DNA of 56,775 bases from Rhizobium sp. Q54 (GCA_945861155.1 CAMATN010000014.1:1-56775), one strand, 5' to 3'. Positions 15,072 through 24,379 are shown, counted from the first letter of the stretch. Numbers and translations: made by a program. The notes: generated by a model not told the origin, from the sequence alone.

Positions 15072-16346
15072 GTGGATACGCCAGCTGACAAAGACATCTT
15101 TGAGACCGCGAAACGCGTCCTGCCCGGCGGCACCTTCGGCAATTTCACGGCCGAGATCGTGATCCGCGAGGGCAAGGCCGGCCGGGTGTGGGATGAAAAC
15201 GGCAAGGAATATGTCGACTATCTGCTCGGCTCGGGGCCGATGCTGGTCGGTCATGCCCACCCCGAGGTGACAGAGGCCGCGCAGGCGCAGATCGCCCGCG
15301 GCACGACGTTTTTCGCCAACAATCGGCTCGGCATCGAACTGGCCGAGGCGATCGTCGATGCGGTGCCATGCGCCGAGCAGGTGCGCTTCGTGTCGTCCGG
15401 CACCGAGGCCGACCTCTACGCGATGCGCGCCGCGCGCGCCTTCACCCGGCGCGACAAGATCCTCAAATTCGAGGGCGGTTATCACGGCATGAGCGATTAT
15501 TCGCTGATGAGCCTCGCCCCGCGGCGTTCCGGCAATTTCCCGCAGGCGGTGCCGGATTCGGCCGGCATCCCGAAAAGCGTACGCGACGAGGTGATCGTCG
15601 CGCCGTTCAACGATGCCGACGCGGTCGCCGGCCTGGTGCGCGACCACAAGGACGAATTGGCCGGGGTCATCGTCGAGCCGTTTCAGCGCATCATCCCGCC
15701 AGCGCCCGGTTTTCTGGAGGCGGTGCGCAAGATCACCGCCGATAACGGTGTGCCGCTGATTTTCGACGAGGTCGTGACCGGCTTCCGCCTCGCCTATGGC
15801 GGCGCGCAGGAATATTACGGCGTGGTGCCCGATTTGTGCACCCTGGGCAAGGTGATCGGCGGCGGCTTTCCGCTGGCGGCGATCACCGGCAGGGCCGAGA
15901 TCATGGCGCATTTCGACCGGGACAAGGTCGACGACGAGAATTTCCTGGTGCAGATCGGTACGCTCTCGGGCAATCCGGTCGCCGCCGCGGCGGGCCTCGC
16001 GACGATGGCGATCCTGCGTCGCCCCGGCGCCTACGAGCAGCTCCACGCGACCGGCCGCGAGCTGATGGGCATTCTCGGCGAATTGCTCAAAAGCGCCGGC
16101 ATCGCCGCGCAAATCAGTGGCGAGCCGCCGCTGTGGGATGTCGTCTTTACCGACGAGCCGGTGCACGACTATCGCGGCACGTTACGGGGCGACGCCGAAT
16201 TGATGCGCCGCTTCAACGCGCTGTTGCGCGAGCGCGGCATCCTCAAGGGCGAGTCGAAATACTACATCTCGCTCGCTCACACCGCCGAGAATGTAAGCTT
16301 CACGATCGACGCCTGGAAATCGGCGATCAAGGAATTGAAGGCGTAG
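15072..16346 (+). CDS. Class III PLP aminotransferase, HemL-like
   Basis: A 424-residue fold-type I PLP enzyme close to glutamate-1-semialdehyde 2,1-aminomutase. Motifs: KRVLPGGTFGN, YLLGSGPMLVGHAHPEV, RFVSSGTEADLYAMRAARAFT, FEGGYHGMSD, LIFDEVVTGFRLAYGGAQEYYG and LGKVIGGGFPLAAITGR, with Lys260 as the expected Schiff-base residue. It is unlikely to be the housekeeping HemL, because the surrounding genes are catabolic and several active-site phrases differ (for example VVTGFRLAYGG rather than VMTGFR...). A TTG at 15048 is in frame, but the GTG at 15072 has GAAGGAG eight bases upstream, so I prefer it. The amino donor and acceptor are unknown. A long inverted repeat follows the gene. Confidence 0.85.
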   Translation: MDTPADKDIFETAKRVLPGGTFGNFTAEIVIREGKAGRVWDENGKEYVDYLLGSGPMLVGHAHPEVTEAAQAQIARGTTFFANNRLGIELAEAIVDAVPCAEQVRFVSSGTEADLYAMRAARAFTRRDKILKFEGGYHGMSDYSLMSLAPRRSGNFPQAVPDSAGIPKSVRDEVIVAPFNDADAVAGLVRDHKDELAGVIVEPFQRIIPPAPGFLEAVRKITADNGVPLIFDEVVTGFRLAYGGAQEYYGVVPDLCTLGKVIGGGFPLAAITGRAEIMAHFDRDKVDDENFLVQIGTLSGNPVAAAAGLATMAILRRPGAYEQLHATGRELMGILGELLKSAGIAAQISGEPPLWDVVFTDEPVHDYRGTLRGDAELMRRFNALLRERGILKGESKYYISLAHTAENVSFTIDAWKSAIKELKA

Positions 16347-16375
16347 TGGTACGAGTCAAACACCTCACACCCATC

Positions 16376-16438
16376 TGTCATACCGGCGAAGGCCGGTATC
16401 CACGGCAGATATGGATACCGGCCTTCGCCGGTATGACA
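16376..16438. repeat. Perfect 27-bp inverted repeat (possible terminator)
   Basis: Two 27-base arms (16376-16402 and 16412-16438) are exact reverse complements around a nine-base loop. Each arm is itself near-palindromic (ATACCGGC-GAAG-GCCGGTAT). It follows the aminotransferase gene directly. There is no T-run, so it is better seen as a REP/MITE-type element that may stabilise or terminate the transcript. Confidence 0.8.
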
Positions 16439-16498
16439 AGATAGGGGGTATGTGGCGCTAGGCTGTCATCCACCAGCCGAACCGAGGAGGAAACGACG

Positions 16499-17719
16499 AT
16501 GTCCGCGAATGGCCAGCGCTACAATGTCGGCGGGCTCCTGCTCGACCGGCCGTTTAAGATCCGCCGGCTCGGTCATTTCGGCTTCAACATCACGAAGCTC
16601 GCTGAGGGCCGTGAATTCTACGGCGACCTGCTCGGTTTCACGGTGTCCGACCAGGCCGATTTCTCGCGCGCCCCCTGGTTCCCCAAAGATGCCGGGCTCG
16701 GCGACTGCCACGGCTGGTTCATGCGCCACGGCACCGACCACCACGCGATGGTGCTGTTCTCGAAGCCGGTCATGGACCAGCGCGCCGACCGCAAATTCGC
16801 CCCCGAGGTCACGATCAACCAAATCACCTGGCAATGCGGCAGCCTCAAGGAGATCGCCGAGGCGCACAGCTATTTCGAGGCGCAGCAGATCCGCATCCAG
16901 CGCGTCGGCCGCGACATGCCGGGCAGCAACTGGCACACCTATGTCTACGACCCCGACGGCCACACCAACGAACTCTATTACGGCATCGAGCAAATCGGCT
17001 GGAACCAGAATTCGAAGCCGCGCGCGATGTACTATCGCGGCTTCCAGGAAAAACCCGAATTGCCGCAAATGTCCGAGGCCGCCGAACTGGCCGACGCGCA
17101 AGCAAAGGGCATCGACATCTTCTCCGGCCACCGCCCGGCATTGCCTAATGGCGGCGCCAGCTACGACGTCGACGGCGTCAAGCTGCCGCGCCCATTCAAG
17201 ATCACCAAGATCGGCCCGGTCGGCCTGTTCGTCGACGATGTCGACCGCGCCGAAGCCTTCTACGCTGTGCATCTCGGCCTGACCCGGAGCGAGGAGACAC
17301 GCTATCGCGGTGCCCGCAACGTCTTTCTGCGCTGCGGCGCCGAGCACCACAGCCTCGCCCTCTACCCGAAGGAATTGCGCGGCGTGCTGGGCCTAAGCCC
17401 GCACACGACCTGCATGTCGTTCGGCGTCGAAGTCGCGAACTACACCCAATTGCGCGCTTCGGTCGATTTTCTCAAATCGCACGGTTGCACTTTCGTCGAC
17501 ATCCCGCCCGAGCTTTATCCCGGCATCGATTATTCCGCCTTTGCGCTCGACCCTGACGGCCATTGCATCCAGCTCTATTACTACATGGAGCAGATCGGCT
17601 GGGACGGCCGCGTGCGCTCCACCGCCGAGCGCCGCCCGGTCGGAAGCCACTGGCCCGAGGCGCTCGAGCCCCTGTCCGACAGCTACGTCGACCAAACCTT
17701 TCAGGGCCCGTTCGGCTGA
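16499..17719 (+). CDS. Two-domain VOC (extradiol dioxygenase-like) protein
   Basis: A 406-residue protein with two vicinal-oxygen-chelate domains, as in catechol 2,3-dioxygenase-like enzymes. The N-terminal domain has a complete-looking metal site: His26 (LGHFGFN), a His in HGTDHHAMVLF near residue 82, and Glu in TNELYYGIEQIGW. The C-terminal domain repeats the layout (IGPVGLFVDDVDRAEAFYAVHLGL, GAEHHSLALY, DGHCIQLYYYMEQIGW) but lacks the first His and has Gln where the Glu should be. This is unusual: in classic two-domain extradiol dioxygenases it is the C-terminal domain that binds iron. The repeated EQIGW tails show internal duplication. SD AGGAGG precedes the ATG. Probably catabolic; substrate unknown. 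Confidence 0.85.
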   Translation: MSANGQRYNVGGLLLDRPFKIRRLGHFGFNITKLAEGREFYGDLLGFTVSDQADFSRAPWFPKDAGLGDCHGWFMRHGTDHHAMVLFSKPVMDQRADRKFAPEVTINQITWQCGSLKEIAEAHSYFEAQQIRIQRVGRDMPGSNWHTYVYDPDGHTNELYYGIEQIGWNQNSKPRAMYYRGFQEKPELPQMSEAAELADAQAKGIDIFSGHRPALPNGGASYDVDGVKLPRPFKITKIGPVGLFVDDVDRAEAFYAVHLGLTRSEETRYRGARNVFLRCGAEHHSLALYPKELRGVLGLSPHTTCMSFGVEVANYTQLRASVDFLKSHGCTFVDIPPELYPGIDYSAFALDPDGHCIQLYYYMEQIGWDGRVRSTAERRPVGSHWPEALEPLSDSYVDQTFQGPFG

Positions 17720-17810
17720 GGACCGTCCCATATAGTAGGGGAACCCCTCACGGCTGGCGGAGGCGACGGGTTGCGCCGCTTGCCGCAACCATCTGGAGAA
17801 TCGTCGCACC

Positions 17811-18074
17811 ATGGCTGAAATTAGTTTGGAGTTGATCGGCCGCCGCCTAGACGCGATCCAGACGGAGCTGCGCGAGTTCAAATTCGGGGTCGATGTCGAT
17901 CGCCGCGACGCCGCCAGCTGGCGCACCAACCTCGTCATCGAAATCGGCACGAAACTCGCGACGTTTGAGTTGCGCATCGACAACCGATTGGCGCAGATGG
18001 ACGAAAAACTCGTGCAGATGGGTGACCGACTCGCGGGCATCGAGGCCCTGCTGCGACAACTGTTGGCCAGGTAG
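17811..18074 (+). CDS. Small coiled-coil hypothetical protein
   Basis: An 87-residue protein, almost wholly helical: ISLELIGRRLDAIQTELREF, then ELRIDNRLAQMDEKLVQMGD and RLAGIEALLRQLLAR. Heptad spacing of L, I and M suggests a coiled coil and oligomerisation. There is no signal peptide, membrane segment or metal site. It lies between the VOC dioxygenase and MmgE/PrpD genes on the same strand, with about 90 and 75 bases to either side, so any functional connection is unproven. No named family recognised. Confidence 0.6.
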   Translation: MAEISLELIGRRLDAIQTELREFKFGVDVDRRDAASWRTNLVIEIGTKLATFELRIDNRLAQMDEKLVQMGDRLAGIEALLRQLLAR

Positions 18075-18149
18075 CTGGAACGTGGCCCGTAATCTTGAAG
18101 GCGAGCGGCGGCGTCAGCGCTGTCCACCCCCATTGAATAGGCCAACACC

Positions 18150-19550
18150 ATGTCCCTGAGCCGCGAATTCGCCGCCTTCGTCGCCAATCTCGCCTACGAG
18201 GATCTGCCGCCCGAGGTCGTCGACCGTGCCAAGGGCGTCACGTTGCAGGCGCTGTCGTCGGCGCTGGTCGCGCATGCGATGCCGGCGAGCCGACAGGCGC
18301 TGGCGCTGATGCGCGAGGAGGAGGAAGGCGGCGGCGGGGCGGCGACCGTGTTGTGCAGCGGCGCCAAATTGACCAAGGCCGGCGCCGCCTTCGTCAACAC
18401 CGAAATGGTTTTCGCCGGCGGCAAGTGGGACACCTTCCGCATGCTGACCCATCCCGGCACCGCGATCCTGCCGGCGGCGCTGGCCGCGGCCGAGACGGTG
18501 GGCGCATCCGGCAAACAATTCCTCGCCGGGGTCGCCGCCGGCTACGAAATCATGGAGCGGATGGCCGCCGAGTTCATCCCGAGCGTGATGGCGCGCGGGT
18601 TTCATGCCGGGCCGGTCTTCGGGATTTTCGGCGCCGGGATCGCGGCCGCCAAGATCGGTGGTCTCGACGCCGAGCAGATCCACGGCGCGATCGCGCAATG
18701 CGTCAACCTCGCGTCGGGCAATCTCGAAGGCATCCGCAGCGGCGGGCGCTCGTTGCGCGAGGGTGGCGCGGTGCGCAATGCCCTCCTCGCGGTCGCGCTC
18801 GCAAAGCACGGCACGCCGGGCGGCGAGACGGTCTTGGAGGGCGAGGCCGGGTTCTATCATTCCTATGCCGGCAACAACCGCGGCGAGTTGCGCTACAGCT
18901 TCAGCGGCGACAATCGCGCCGACATCGCGAACATCGCCAAGGACCTCGGGCAGGACTGGATCTTCCTCGAAACGCTGTACCGGATCTATTCGACGGCCGG
19001 GTACAACATCGCCCATGTCGATGTGACGGCGAAGCTGTGCGAGGAGCACGGTATTACCTACGAGCAGATCGACCGCATCGAGGCGGTCGTCAACTGGATG
19101 GAGACCGAGTATCCGAGCCCGGCCTTCCCGATTCCGAGCCGCGGCCTGGAGGCCGGTCCGGGCGTCGGCAGCACCCAGTATTTCACCGCCTACGGCGCGG
19201 CGACCCGCGGCTTTCCGCTGCTGCGCCAGGCGATGCCGGGGCCGGGGGAAAGCGACCCGCCGGAAGTCCTCGATTTGATGCACCGCGTGACCTTGATCCC
19301 GGCGGTGCGGCGCACCCTGTTCGGCCCGCGCATCACGGTCTTTACCAAAGACGGGCGCAGCTTTTCCCGCGAGGGCACCGGGCGCGAATTCATCTGGGAT
19401 TTCGAGGAAGAGGCCCGCCGCATCCGCCCGGTCGCCCCCGGCCTCGCGATCAGCGCTGCGCAATACGACCGGCTGATCGACACCTGCCGCCATCTCGATA
19501 CAACCGAGCGCGCCGCCGATACGCTGATCGCGCTGACCGTCCCCGGCTGA
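18150..19550 (+). CDS. MmgE/PrpD family protein
   Basis: A 466-residue member of the MmgE/PrpD family, whose studied members are 2-methylcitrate dehydratase (PrpD) and cis-aconitate decarboxylase. Family phrases: FVANLAYEDLPPEVVDRAKG at the N-terminus, FVNTEMVFAGGKWDTFRMLTHPG, AVAAGYEIMERMA (as LAGVAAGYEIMERMAAEF), and the segment GLDAEQIHGAIAQCVNLASG typical of the helical domain. Length is standard. No prpB or prpC lies nearby, so methylcitrate metabolism is not supported by context. Many catabolic clusters carry such genes to dehydrate hydroxy-dicarboxylates. The ATG at 18150 begins the family N-terminus. Followed on the same strand by the radical SAM gene after about 170 bases. Confidence 0.85.
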   Translation: MSLSREFAAFVANLAYEDLPPEVVDRAKGVTLQALSSALVAHAMPASRQALALMREEEEGGGGAATVLCSGAKLTKAGAAFVNTEMVFAGGKWDTFRMLTHPGTAILPAALAAAETVGASGKQFLAGVAAGYEIMERMAAEFIPSVMARGFHAGPVFGIFGAGIAAAKIGGLDAEQIHGAIAQCVNLASGNLEGIRSGGRSLREGGAVRNALLAVALAKHGTPGGETVLEGEAGFYHSYAGNNRGELRYSFSGDNRADIANIAKDLGQDWIFLETLYRIYSTAGYNIAHVDVTAKLCEEHGITYEQIDRIEAVVNWMETEYPSPAFPIPSRGLEAGPGVGSTQYFTAYGAATRGFPLLRQAMPGPGESDPPEVLDLMHRVTLIPAVRRTLFGPRITVFTKDGRSFSREGTGREFIWDFEEEARRIRPVAPGLAISAAQYDRLIDTCRHLDTTERAADTLIALTVPG

Positions 19551-19717
19551 GCCCGGAGAGAACGCGGGGGGCCAATCCCCTCGCCAGACCGGCAAATCGC
19601 GCGCACACTGCGACGCTGAGCGGGCGTTTCCGCACCCTTGCCGAAGCGCTGGAGCCGGGACATGCACCATATCGCCATCGGCGCGGCTCGCCCCGCTGTA
19701 TTCGTATTGGAGACGCC

Positions 19718-21391
19718 GTGCCGTCCTCGTGCAATGTCCTCCTGGTCGCTCCCTGTTTCAGCGGCCAGTCCTTCTGGAATTTTCGGGCGGCGTGCGAGGT
19801 TTATGGCGCGCGTTTTCCAGCGCCGCCGCTGGGCCTGATAACGGTCGCCGCGCTGCTGCCGCCGACGTGGCAGTGCCGCCTGGTCAACCGCAATACCGAG
19901 GAATTGCGCGACGCGGATTTGGATTGGGCCGATCTGGTGATGACCGGCGGGATGCTGCCGCAGCAGCCCGATACGCTGCAGGTGATCGAGCTTGCCCAGG
20001 CGCGCGGCAAGCCCGTTGTCGTTGGCGGTCCCGATGTGACATCGTCGCCGCAAGCCTATATCTCGGCCGATTTCCAGGTGCTCGGCGAGGCCGAGGGCAT
20101 CATCGCCAAGTTCATCGCGGCCTGGGATGCGGGCGAACGCCAGGGCGTGTTCACGGCGGAAAAATTCACCGCCGACATCACCCAGACCCCGATCCCGCGC
20201 TTCGACCTGCTGACCCGCGAGCATTACACGTATTTCGGCGTCCAGTTCGCGCGGGGCTGCCCATTCACCTGCGAGTTCTGCGACATCATCGAGCTTTACG
20301 GACGCGTGCCGCGGGTCAAGACCGCGCCGCAGATGCTGGCCGAACTGCAAAACCTCTACGATTGCGGCTATCGCGGCCACCTCGACTTTGTCGACGACAA
20401 TTTTATCGGCAACAAAAAGGCCGTGAAGGCTTTTCTGCCTGAACTGATCGCCTGGCAGAAGGAGCGCGGCTATCCGTTCGAGTTCTCGACCGAGGCGTCG
20501 ATCAATATCGCCGACGACGATGCGCTGTTGGCGCTGATGCGGGCGGCGAATTTCTTTACGATCTTCGTCGGCATCGAGAGCCCGGACACCGACACGCTGG
20601 TCTCGATGCAAAAGAAACAGAATACCCGCCGGTCGCTGGCGGCGAGCGTGCACAAGATCTACCGCGCCGGCATGTTCGTCAACGCCGGCTTTATCCTCGG
20701 CTTTGACAGCGAACAGGGCTCGGTCGCCGACGCGATGGTCGACTGCATCGAGGCGACCGCGATCCCGTTCTGCATGGTGGGGCTGCTCTACGCGCTGCCG
20801 ACCACCCAGCTGACCCGCCGCCTGGCGCGCGAAGGGCGCTTGTTCCCGCCCGACTACACGATGCGCCTGGCGGACACATCGGGCGTCGGCGACCAATGCA
20901 CCAGCGGCCTCAATTTCACGACCGCGCGGCCCCGGCGCGACATTCTGTCGGACTATCGGAGTGTTCTCGCGCGCATTTACCGCCCGCAATCCTATTACCG
21001 GCGGGTGCGCGAGGTCGTGCGCCTGCTCGACCGGCCCGATCTGGACCGCAGCGCCAGCCGCGACCCGCCGCAATTCCGCCCGTTCGGCATCCCGGTGCGC
21101 GACATCCCGCTTCTATGGCGCCTGGTCTGGCGCATCGCGGTGCGGCAGCCCGGGGCGTTGTGGCCCTTTTGCAAAGCCTTCGCCGAGTGCGTCCAAAAAA
21201 ACCCGGCCGCGATCGACTATGTCGGGATGCTCGCCGCGGTCTACCTGCATCTCGGGCCATTCTCGGAATTCGTCATGGCGGCGGTCGACCGACAGATCGC
21301 CGAAATCGATGCCGGGAAGTGGCAGCCGCCTTTGCCCGCGGCACAAGAGCCTGCCGAAACGATCGCGTTGCGTGAAACCCAAGCCGCCTAG
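19718..21391 (+). CDS. B12-binding-domain radical SAM protein
   Basis: A 557-residue class B radical SAM protein. Residues 1-150 form a cobalamin-binding-like Rossmann domain (NVLLVAPCFSGQSFWNF, PPLGLITVAALLP, VGGPDVTSSPQAY). The CxxxCxxC 4Fe-4S motif is Cys181, Cys185 and Cys188 in FARGCPFTCEFCDI, followed by HLDFVDDNFIGNKKA and FTIFVGIESPD. The C-terminal DUF4070-like part contains LPTTQLTRRLAREGRLF. Related proteins include hopanoid and bacteriochlorophyll C-methyltransferases, so a methyl transfer or rearrangement on a lipid or pigment is possible, but no such genes are nearby. I start at GTG 19718, with TTGGAG five bases upstream. The longer in-frame extension antisense-like in composition is not coding. 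Confidence 0.88.
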   Translation: MPSSCNVLLVAPCFSGQSFWNFRAACEVYGARFPAPPLGLITVAALLPPTWQCRLVNRNTEELRDADLDWADLVMTGGMLPQQPDTLQVIELAQARGKPVVVGGPDVTSSPQAYISADFQVLGEAEGIIAKFIAAWDAGERQGVFTAEKFTADITQTPIPRFDLLTREHYTYFGVQFARGCPFTCEFCDIIELYGRVPRVKTAPQMLAELQNLYDCGYRGHLDFVDDNFIGNKKAVKAFLPELIAWQKERGYPFEFSTEASINIADDDALLALMRAANFFTIFVGIESPDTDTLVSMQKKQNTRRSLAASVHKIYRAGMFVNAGFILGFDSEQGSVADAMVDCIEATAIPFCMVGLLYALPTTQLTRRLAREGRLFPPDYTMRLADTSGVGDQCTSGLNFTTARPRRDILSDYRSVLARIYRPQSYYRRVREVVRLLDRPDLDRSASRDPPQFRPFGIPVRDIPLLWRLVWRIAVRQPGALWPFCKAFAECVQKNPAAIDYVGMLAAVYLHLGPFSEFVMAAVDRQIAEIDAGKWQPPLPAAQEPAETIALRETQAA

Positions 21392-21502
21392 CGAAGGGCT
21401 AACGACAGTCTCCGGTTGTTTGACTCGGCGGCCGTGCGATCTTACGCTCCCCGCTGGCATTCGGGCGGTGATCGCCGCCGCGCCGCCTTCTCGGGGAGAA
21501 AC

Positions 21503-22972
21503 ATGATGAGCGCTCACGGTAGCCCGGAACAGATCCACGCCAAGCTGTCGCACCCGGTCATCGACGGCGACGGGCATTGGATCGAATACACCCCGGTCTT
21601 TGCCGAGCGCATGGGCCAGGTCGCCGGCGCCAAGGCCGCCGAGGGCTTCCGCGCCTCGCAGCGCCGCATCCCCGACAACCTCTCGCTGAACACCGAGCAG
21701 CGCAAACAGCGCGGCGCCGCGATGGAAGGCTATTGGGGACGGCAATCCACCAACACCCGCGACCGCGCCACCGCGATGATGCCGCGCCTGCTCTATGATC
21801 GGCTCGACGAATTGGGCATCGATTTCGGCATCGTCTATCCGACCGCCGGGCTCGGCATCCCGCGCATCGCCGACGACGAGACGCGCCATGCCGTGATCCG
21901 CGGCTTCAACATCGTCACCGCGGAATACTTCGCCAAGCTCAGCGATCGGCTGACCCCGGCCGCGGTCATTCCGATGCATACCCCCGAGGAGGCGATCGCC
22001 GAGCTCGAATACGTCACGACGCAGCTCGGCGCCAAGGTCTGCATGTTCGGCAGCAGCGTCGCGCGGCCGTTACCCGCCGCCACGGGCGCCGATCCGCAAG
22101 CCGCGCGCCACGCGGTGCTCTACGACCAGTTCGGCCTCGACAGCGACCATGATTACGACCCGGTCTGGCAGAAGTGCCGCGAGCTCGGCGTGGCCCCGAC
22201 CTTTCATACCGGCGGCCGCGGCTTTGGCCTGCGCAACAACCCGAGCAACTTCACCTACAACCATATCGGCCATTTCGCCGCGGCCGGTCATGCCGTTGCA
22301 AAGGGACTGTTCCTCGGCGGCGTCACCCGGCGCTTCCCCGATCTGCGCTTCGGCTTCCTCGAAGGCGGCGTCGGCTGGGGCTGCCAGCTGTTCGCCGATT
22401 TGATCGAGCATTGGGAGCGGCGCGGCAAGAAGGGTCTCGAATACATGGACCCGAAAAAGCTCGACCGGGAAATGTTGCGCCAGCTCGTCGACAAATACGG
22501 CTATGAGGACATCGCCGCCGAACTGAAAAGCCGCGACGGCTGGCCGAACAAGGAGGAGGACGAGCTGACCGGAGGCGTGCCGGTCCTCGACGATTACGCG
22601 GCCTGCGAGATCACCCAAAAGCAGGACTGGATCGACCTCTTCGTAAAACCGTACTTTTTCGGCTGCGAGGCGGATGACCGCATGAATGCGGTCGCGTTCA
22701 GCAAGTTCAACCCGTTCGGCGCCAAGATCAACGCGATCTTCAGCTCCGATATCGGGCATTTCGACGTGCCGAACATGCTGCAGGTGCTGCCCGAAGCCTA
22801 TGAGCTGGTCGAGGACGGATTCCTGACCAACGACGATTTTCGCGACTTCACCTTCGGCAACGCGGTGCGTCTGTGGGGCGCCGGCAATCCGCGCTTCTTC
22901 GAAGGCACTTCCGTCGCGAAAGAGGCCGCCGCATTGCTCGGCGCGACCCCGGTCCGCGCCGCCGCGGAGTAG
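21503..22972 (+). CDS. Amidohydrolase family metal-dependent hydrolase
   Basis: A 489-residue amidohydrolase-2 type TIM-barrel enzyme. It has the N-terminal metal-site phrase HPVIDGDGHWIEYTPVF, the middle segment VAPTFHTGGRGFG with a conserved His, RFGFLEGGVGWGCQLFADLIEHWERRG, and the final Asp in FSSDIGHFDVPNM. This set marks the branch that contains decarboxylases and hydrolases of aromatic acids (ACMSD-like), commonly annotated only as amidohydrolase. Substrate cannot be deduced. Start: two ATGs in tandem (21503 and 21506) follow GGGGAGAAA. It is the last of a run of plus-strand catabolic genes before the DUF4189 cluster. Confidence 0.85.
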   Translation: MMSAHGSPEQIHAKLSHPVIDGDGHWIEYTPVFAERMGQVAGAKAAEGFRASQRRIPDNLSLNTEQRKQRGAAMEGYWGRQSTNTRDRATAMMPRLLYDRLDELGIDFGIVYPTAGLGIPRIADDETRHAVIRGFNIVTAEYFAKLSDRLTPAAVIPMHTPEEAIAELEYVTTQLGAKVCMFGSSVARPLPAATGADPQAARHAVLYDQFGLDSDHDYDPVWQKCRELGVAPTFHTGGRGFGLRNNPSNFTYNHIGHFAAAGHAVAKGLFLGGVTRRFPDLRFGFLEGGVGWGCQLFADLIEHWERRGKKGLEYMDPKKLDREMLRQLVDKYGYEDIAAELKSRDGWPNKEEDELTGGVPVLDDYAACEITQKQDWIDLFVKPYFFGCEADDRMNAVAFSKFNPFGAKINAIFSSDIGHFDVPNMLQVLPEAYELVEDGFLTNDDFRDFTFGNAVRLWGAGNPRFFEGTSVAKEAAALLGATPVRAAAE

Positions 22973-23122
22973 CGCCACGCCGACCCTCTCCGCCCCCAAT
23001 GACTCCGCGGCGGCGGAGAGGGCGGGTCGCGGGCGATGAAAACGCTGCCGACGGCCGGTTGCGGCGTGCCGTCGGCAGCCATACCTTTGCTCAGCCGCGA
23101 TAGGCGGTTGAGGAGAAGTTCG

Positions 23123-23485
23123 ATGCATCGCGCGATGATTATCGCCGCTGCCCTTGTGATCACCCTCGTCGCGACACCGGCGCTCGCCGGTTACGGCGCG
23201 GTGGCGTTCGACGAAAAGACCGCGAAATACGGCTTTGCCTGGAACGAGGACAACCAGAAGCGCGCCGACGAGACCGCGCTGCAAGCCTGCAACTCGGGAA
23301 CCTGCAAGGTCGTGATCCCGGTGCCGCCACGCCAATGCGCGGCCTTTGCCACCGCCGAGAAGGGCAACGCCTGGGGCGGCAATGTCGACAAAAACCGCGA
23401 CAAAGCCAAGCTAAGAGCGATCGAGATCTGCCAGAAAAACAGCATTGGCAAGTGTGTATTGCGCGGCAGCGAATGCAACAAATAG
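23123..23485 (+). CDS. DUF4189 domain secreted protein (copy 1)
   Basis: A 120-residue secreted protein: signal peptide AMIIAAALVITLVATPALA, then one DUF4189 domain (YGAVAFDEKTAKYGFAWNED, ALQACNSGTCKVVIPVPPRQ, CAAFATAEKGNAWGG). Its paired cysteines in QACNSGTCKV, RQCAAF, EICQ, GKCVL and SECNK are expected to form disulfides in the periplasm. SD GAGGAGA precedes the ATG at 23123. It is the first of three tandem DUF4189 genes in the same strand. Function of the family is not known; it is often near envelope genes. Confidence 0.82.
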   Translation: MHRAMIIAAALVITLVATPALAGYGAVAFDEKTAKYGFAWNEDNQKRADETALQACNSGTCKVVIPVPPRQCAAFATAEKGNAWGGNVDKNRDKAKLRAIEICQKNSIGKCVLRGSECNK

Positions 23486-23530
23486 CCCTGCCGTCGATCA
23501 GTTGCTGACGAACAGCGAGGCCGGCGCCCG

Positions 23531-24325
23531 ATGCCTCGATTCGTTCTCGCTCTGATGCTGTTGCTGCTGGCGACATCCGCTGTCGCTGAGACGGTACAGC
23601 TGGAGAAGCATGTCGGCGGGTTCCTGGTCCCGGGCCGGATCAACGGCACGGTCACGATCAAGTTCGTCCTCGACACCGGCGCCTCCGATGTCCTGATTCC
23701 CGACGAGGTGGCGCAGCAATTGACGCGCGCCGGCACCCTCGATCGCAGCAACTATCTCGGGACCCAAACCTACGTGCTGGCGGACGGCTCCCGGGTGCAG
23801 AGCAAGCGGGTGATCTTGCGCGAATTGACGGTCGGCGGCCAGACCGTCACCAACGTCACCGCGAGCATCGGGCGGGCGCGCAGTCCGGCTTTGCTCGGCC
23901 AGAGCTTTCTGTCCAAATTCCCATCCTGGACCCTCGATAACGAGCGCCAAATCCTGGTGCTGTCGACCAAGGCCGAAAATTCTGGCCCGGCCGGTTCGGC
24001 CAACACCGCGCCGGGGCACGGCGGCGCCCGGTTCGGCGCCTTCGCCCATGATTCGGGCAGCGGCCGATATGGCCTGAGCTGGAACCATGCGTCAGCGGCC
24101 GAGGCCGAAAAGACAGCGCTGAAGGGCTGTGTCTCCGATCAATGCAAAATTGTGTTCCGAACCAACGCGCGCCAATGCGGCGCCATCGCGATGAGCGAGA
24201 ACGGCAAAGTCTGGGGTGGCGCGACCCGGCCAAAGCGTGACGCCGCGGAACAGGCCGCGGTCGAAAACTGCGAGAAACGCACGGCCGACAAGTGCAAGCT
24301 TCGCGGCGCCGAATGCAACCGATAG
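23531..24325 (+). CDS. Retropepsin-like aspartic protease fused to DUF4189
   Basis: A 264-residue secreted protein with a signal peptide (RFVLALMLLLLATSAVAE). Residues about 22-150 are a clan AA retropepsin-like domain with the catalytic DTGAS at 48-52, the expected second hydrophobic-hydrophobic-G element (RSPALLGQSFLSKFPSWTLD), and the flap region between. Residues about 166-264 are a DUF4189 domain (FGAFAHDSGSGRYGLSWNHA, CKIVFRTNARQCGAIAMSEN, GAECNR) closely like the neighbours. Retropepsins are active as dimers; such bacterial single-domain forms (TIGR02281-like) are usually membrane-anchored or periplasmic. The fusion suggests that the DUF4189 domain targets or regulates the protease. 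It lies 45 bases after copy 1. Confidence 0.85.
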   Translation: MPRFVLALMLLLLATSAVAETVQLEKHVGGFLVPGRINGTVTIKFVLDTGASDVLIPDEVAQQLTRAGTLDRSNYLGTQTYVLADGSRVQSKRVILRELTVGGQTVTNVTASIGRARSPALLGQSFLSKFPSWTLDNERQILVLSTKAENSGPAGSANTAPGHGGARFGAFAHDSGSGRYGLSWNHASAAEAEKTALKGCVSDQCKIVFRTNARQCGAIAMSENGKVWGGATRPKRDAAEQAAVENCEKRTADKCKLRGAECNR

Positions 24326-24379
24326 TCCGGCCCTGCGTTTACGCTCGGTGCTGGGGAAATTGACATGCGAGGAATGCCG

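Noticed and set aside
18114-19670. Long minus-strand frame opposite MmgE/PrpD
   Set aside because: Arg/Asp/Gly-rich composition typical of antisense frames; the plus-strand gene is well supported.
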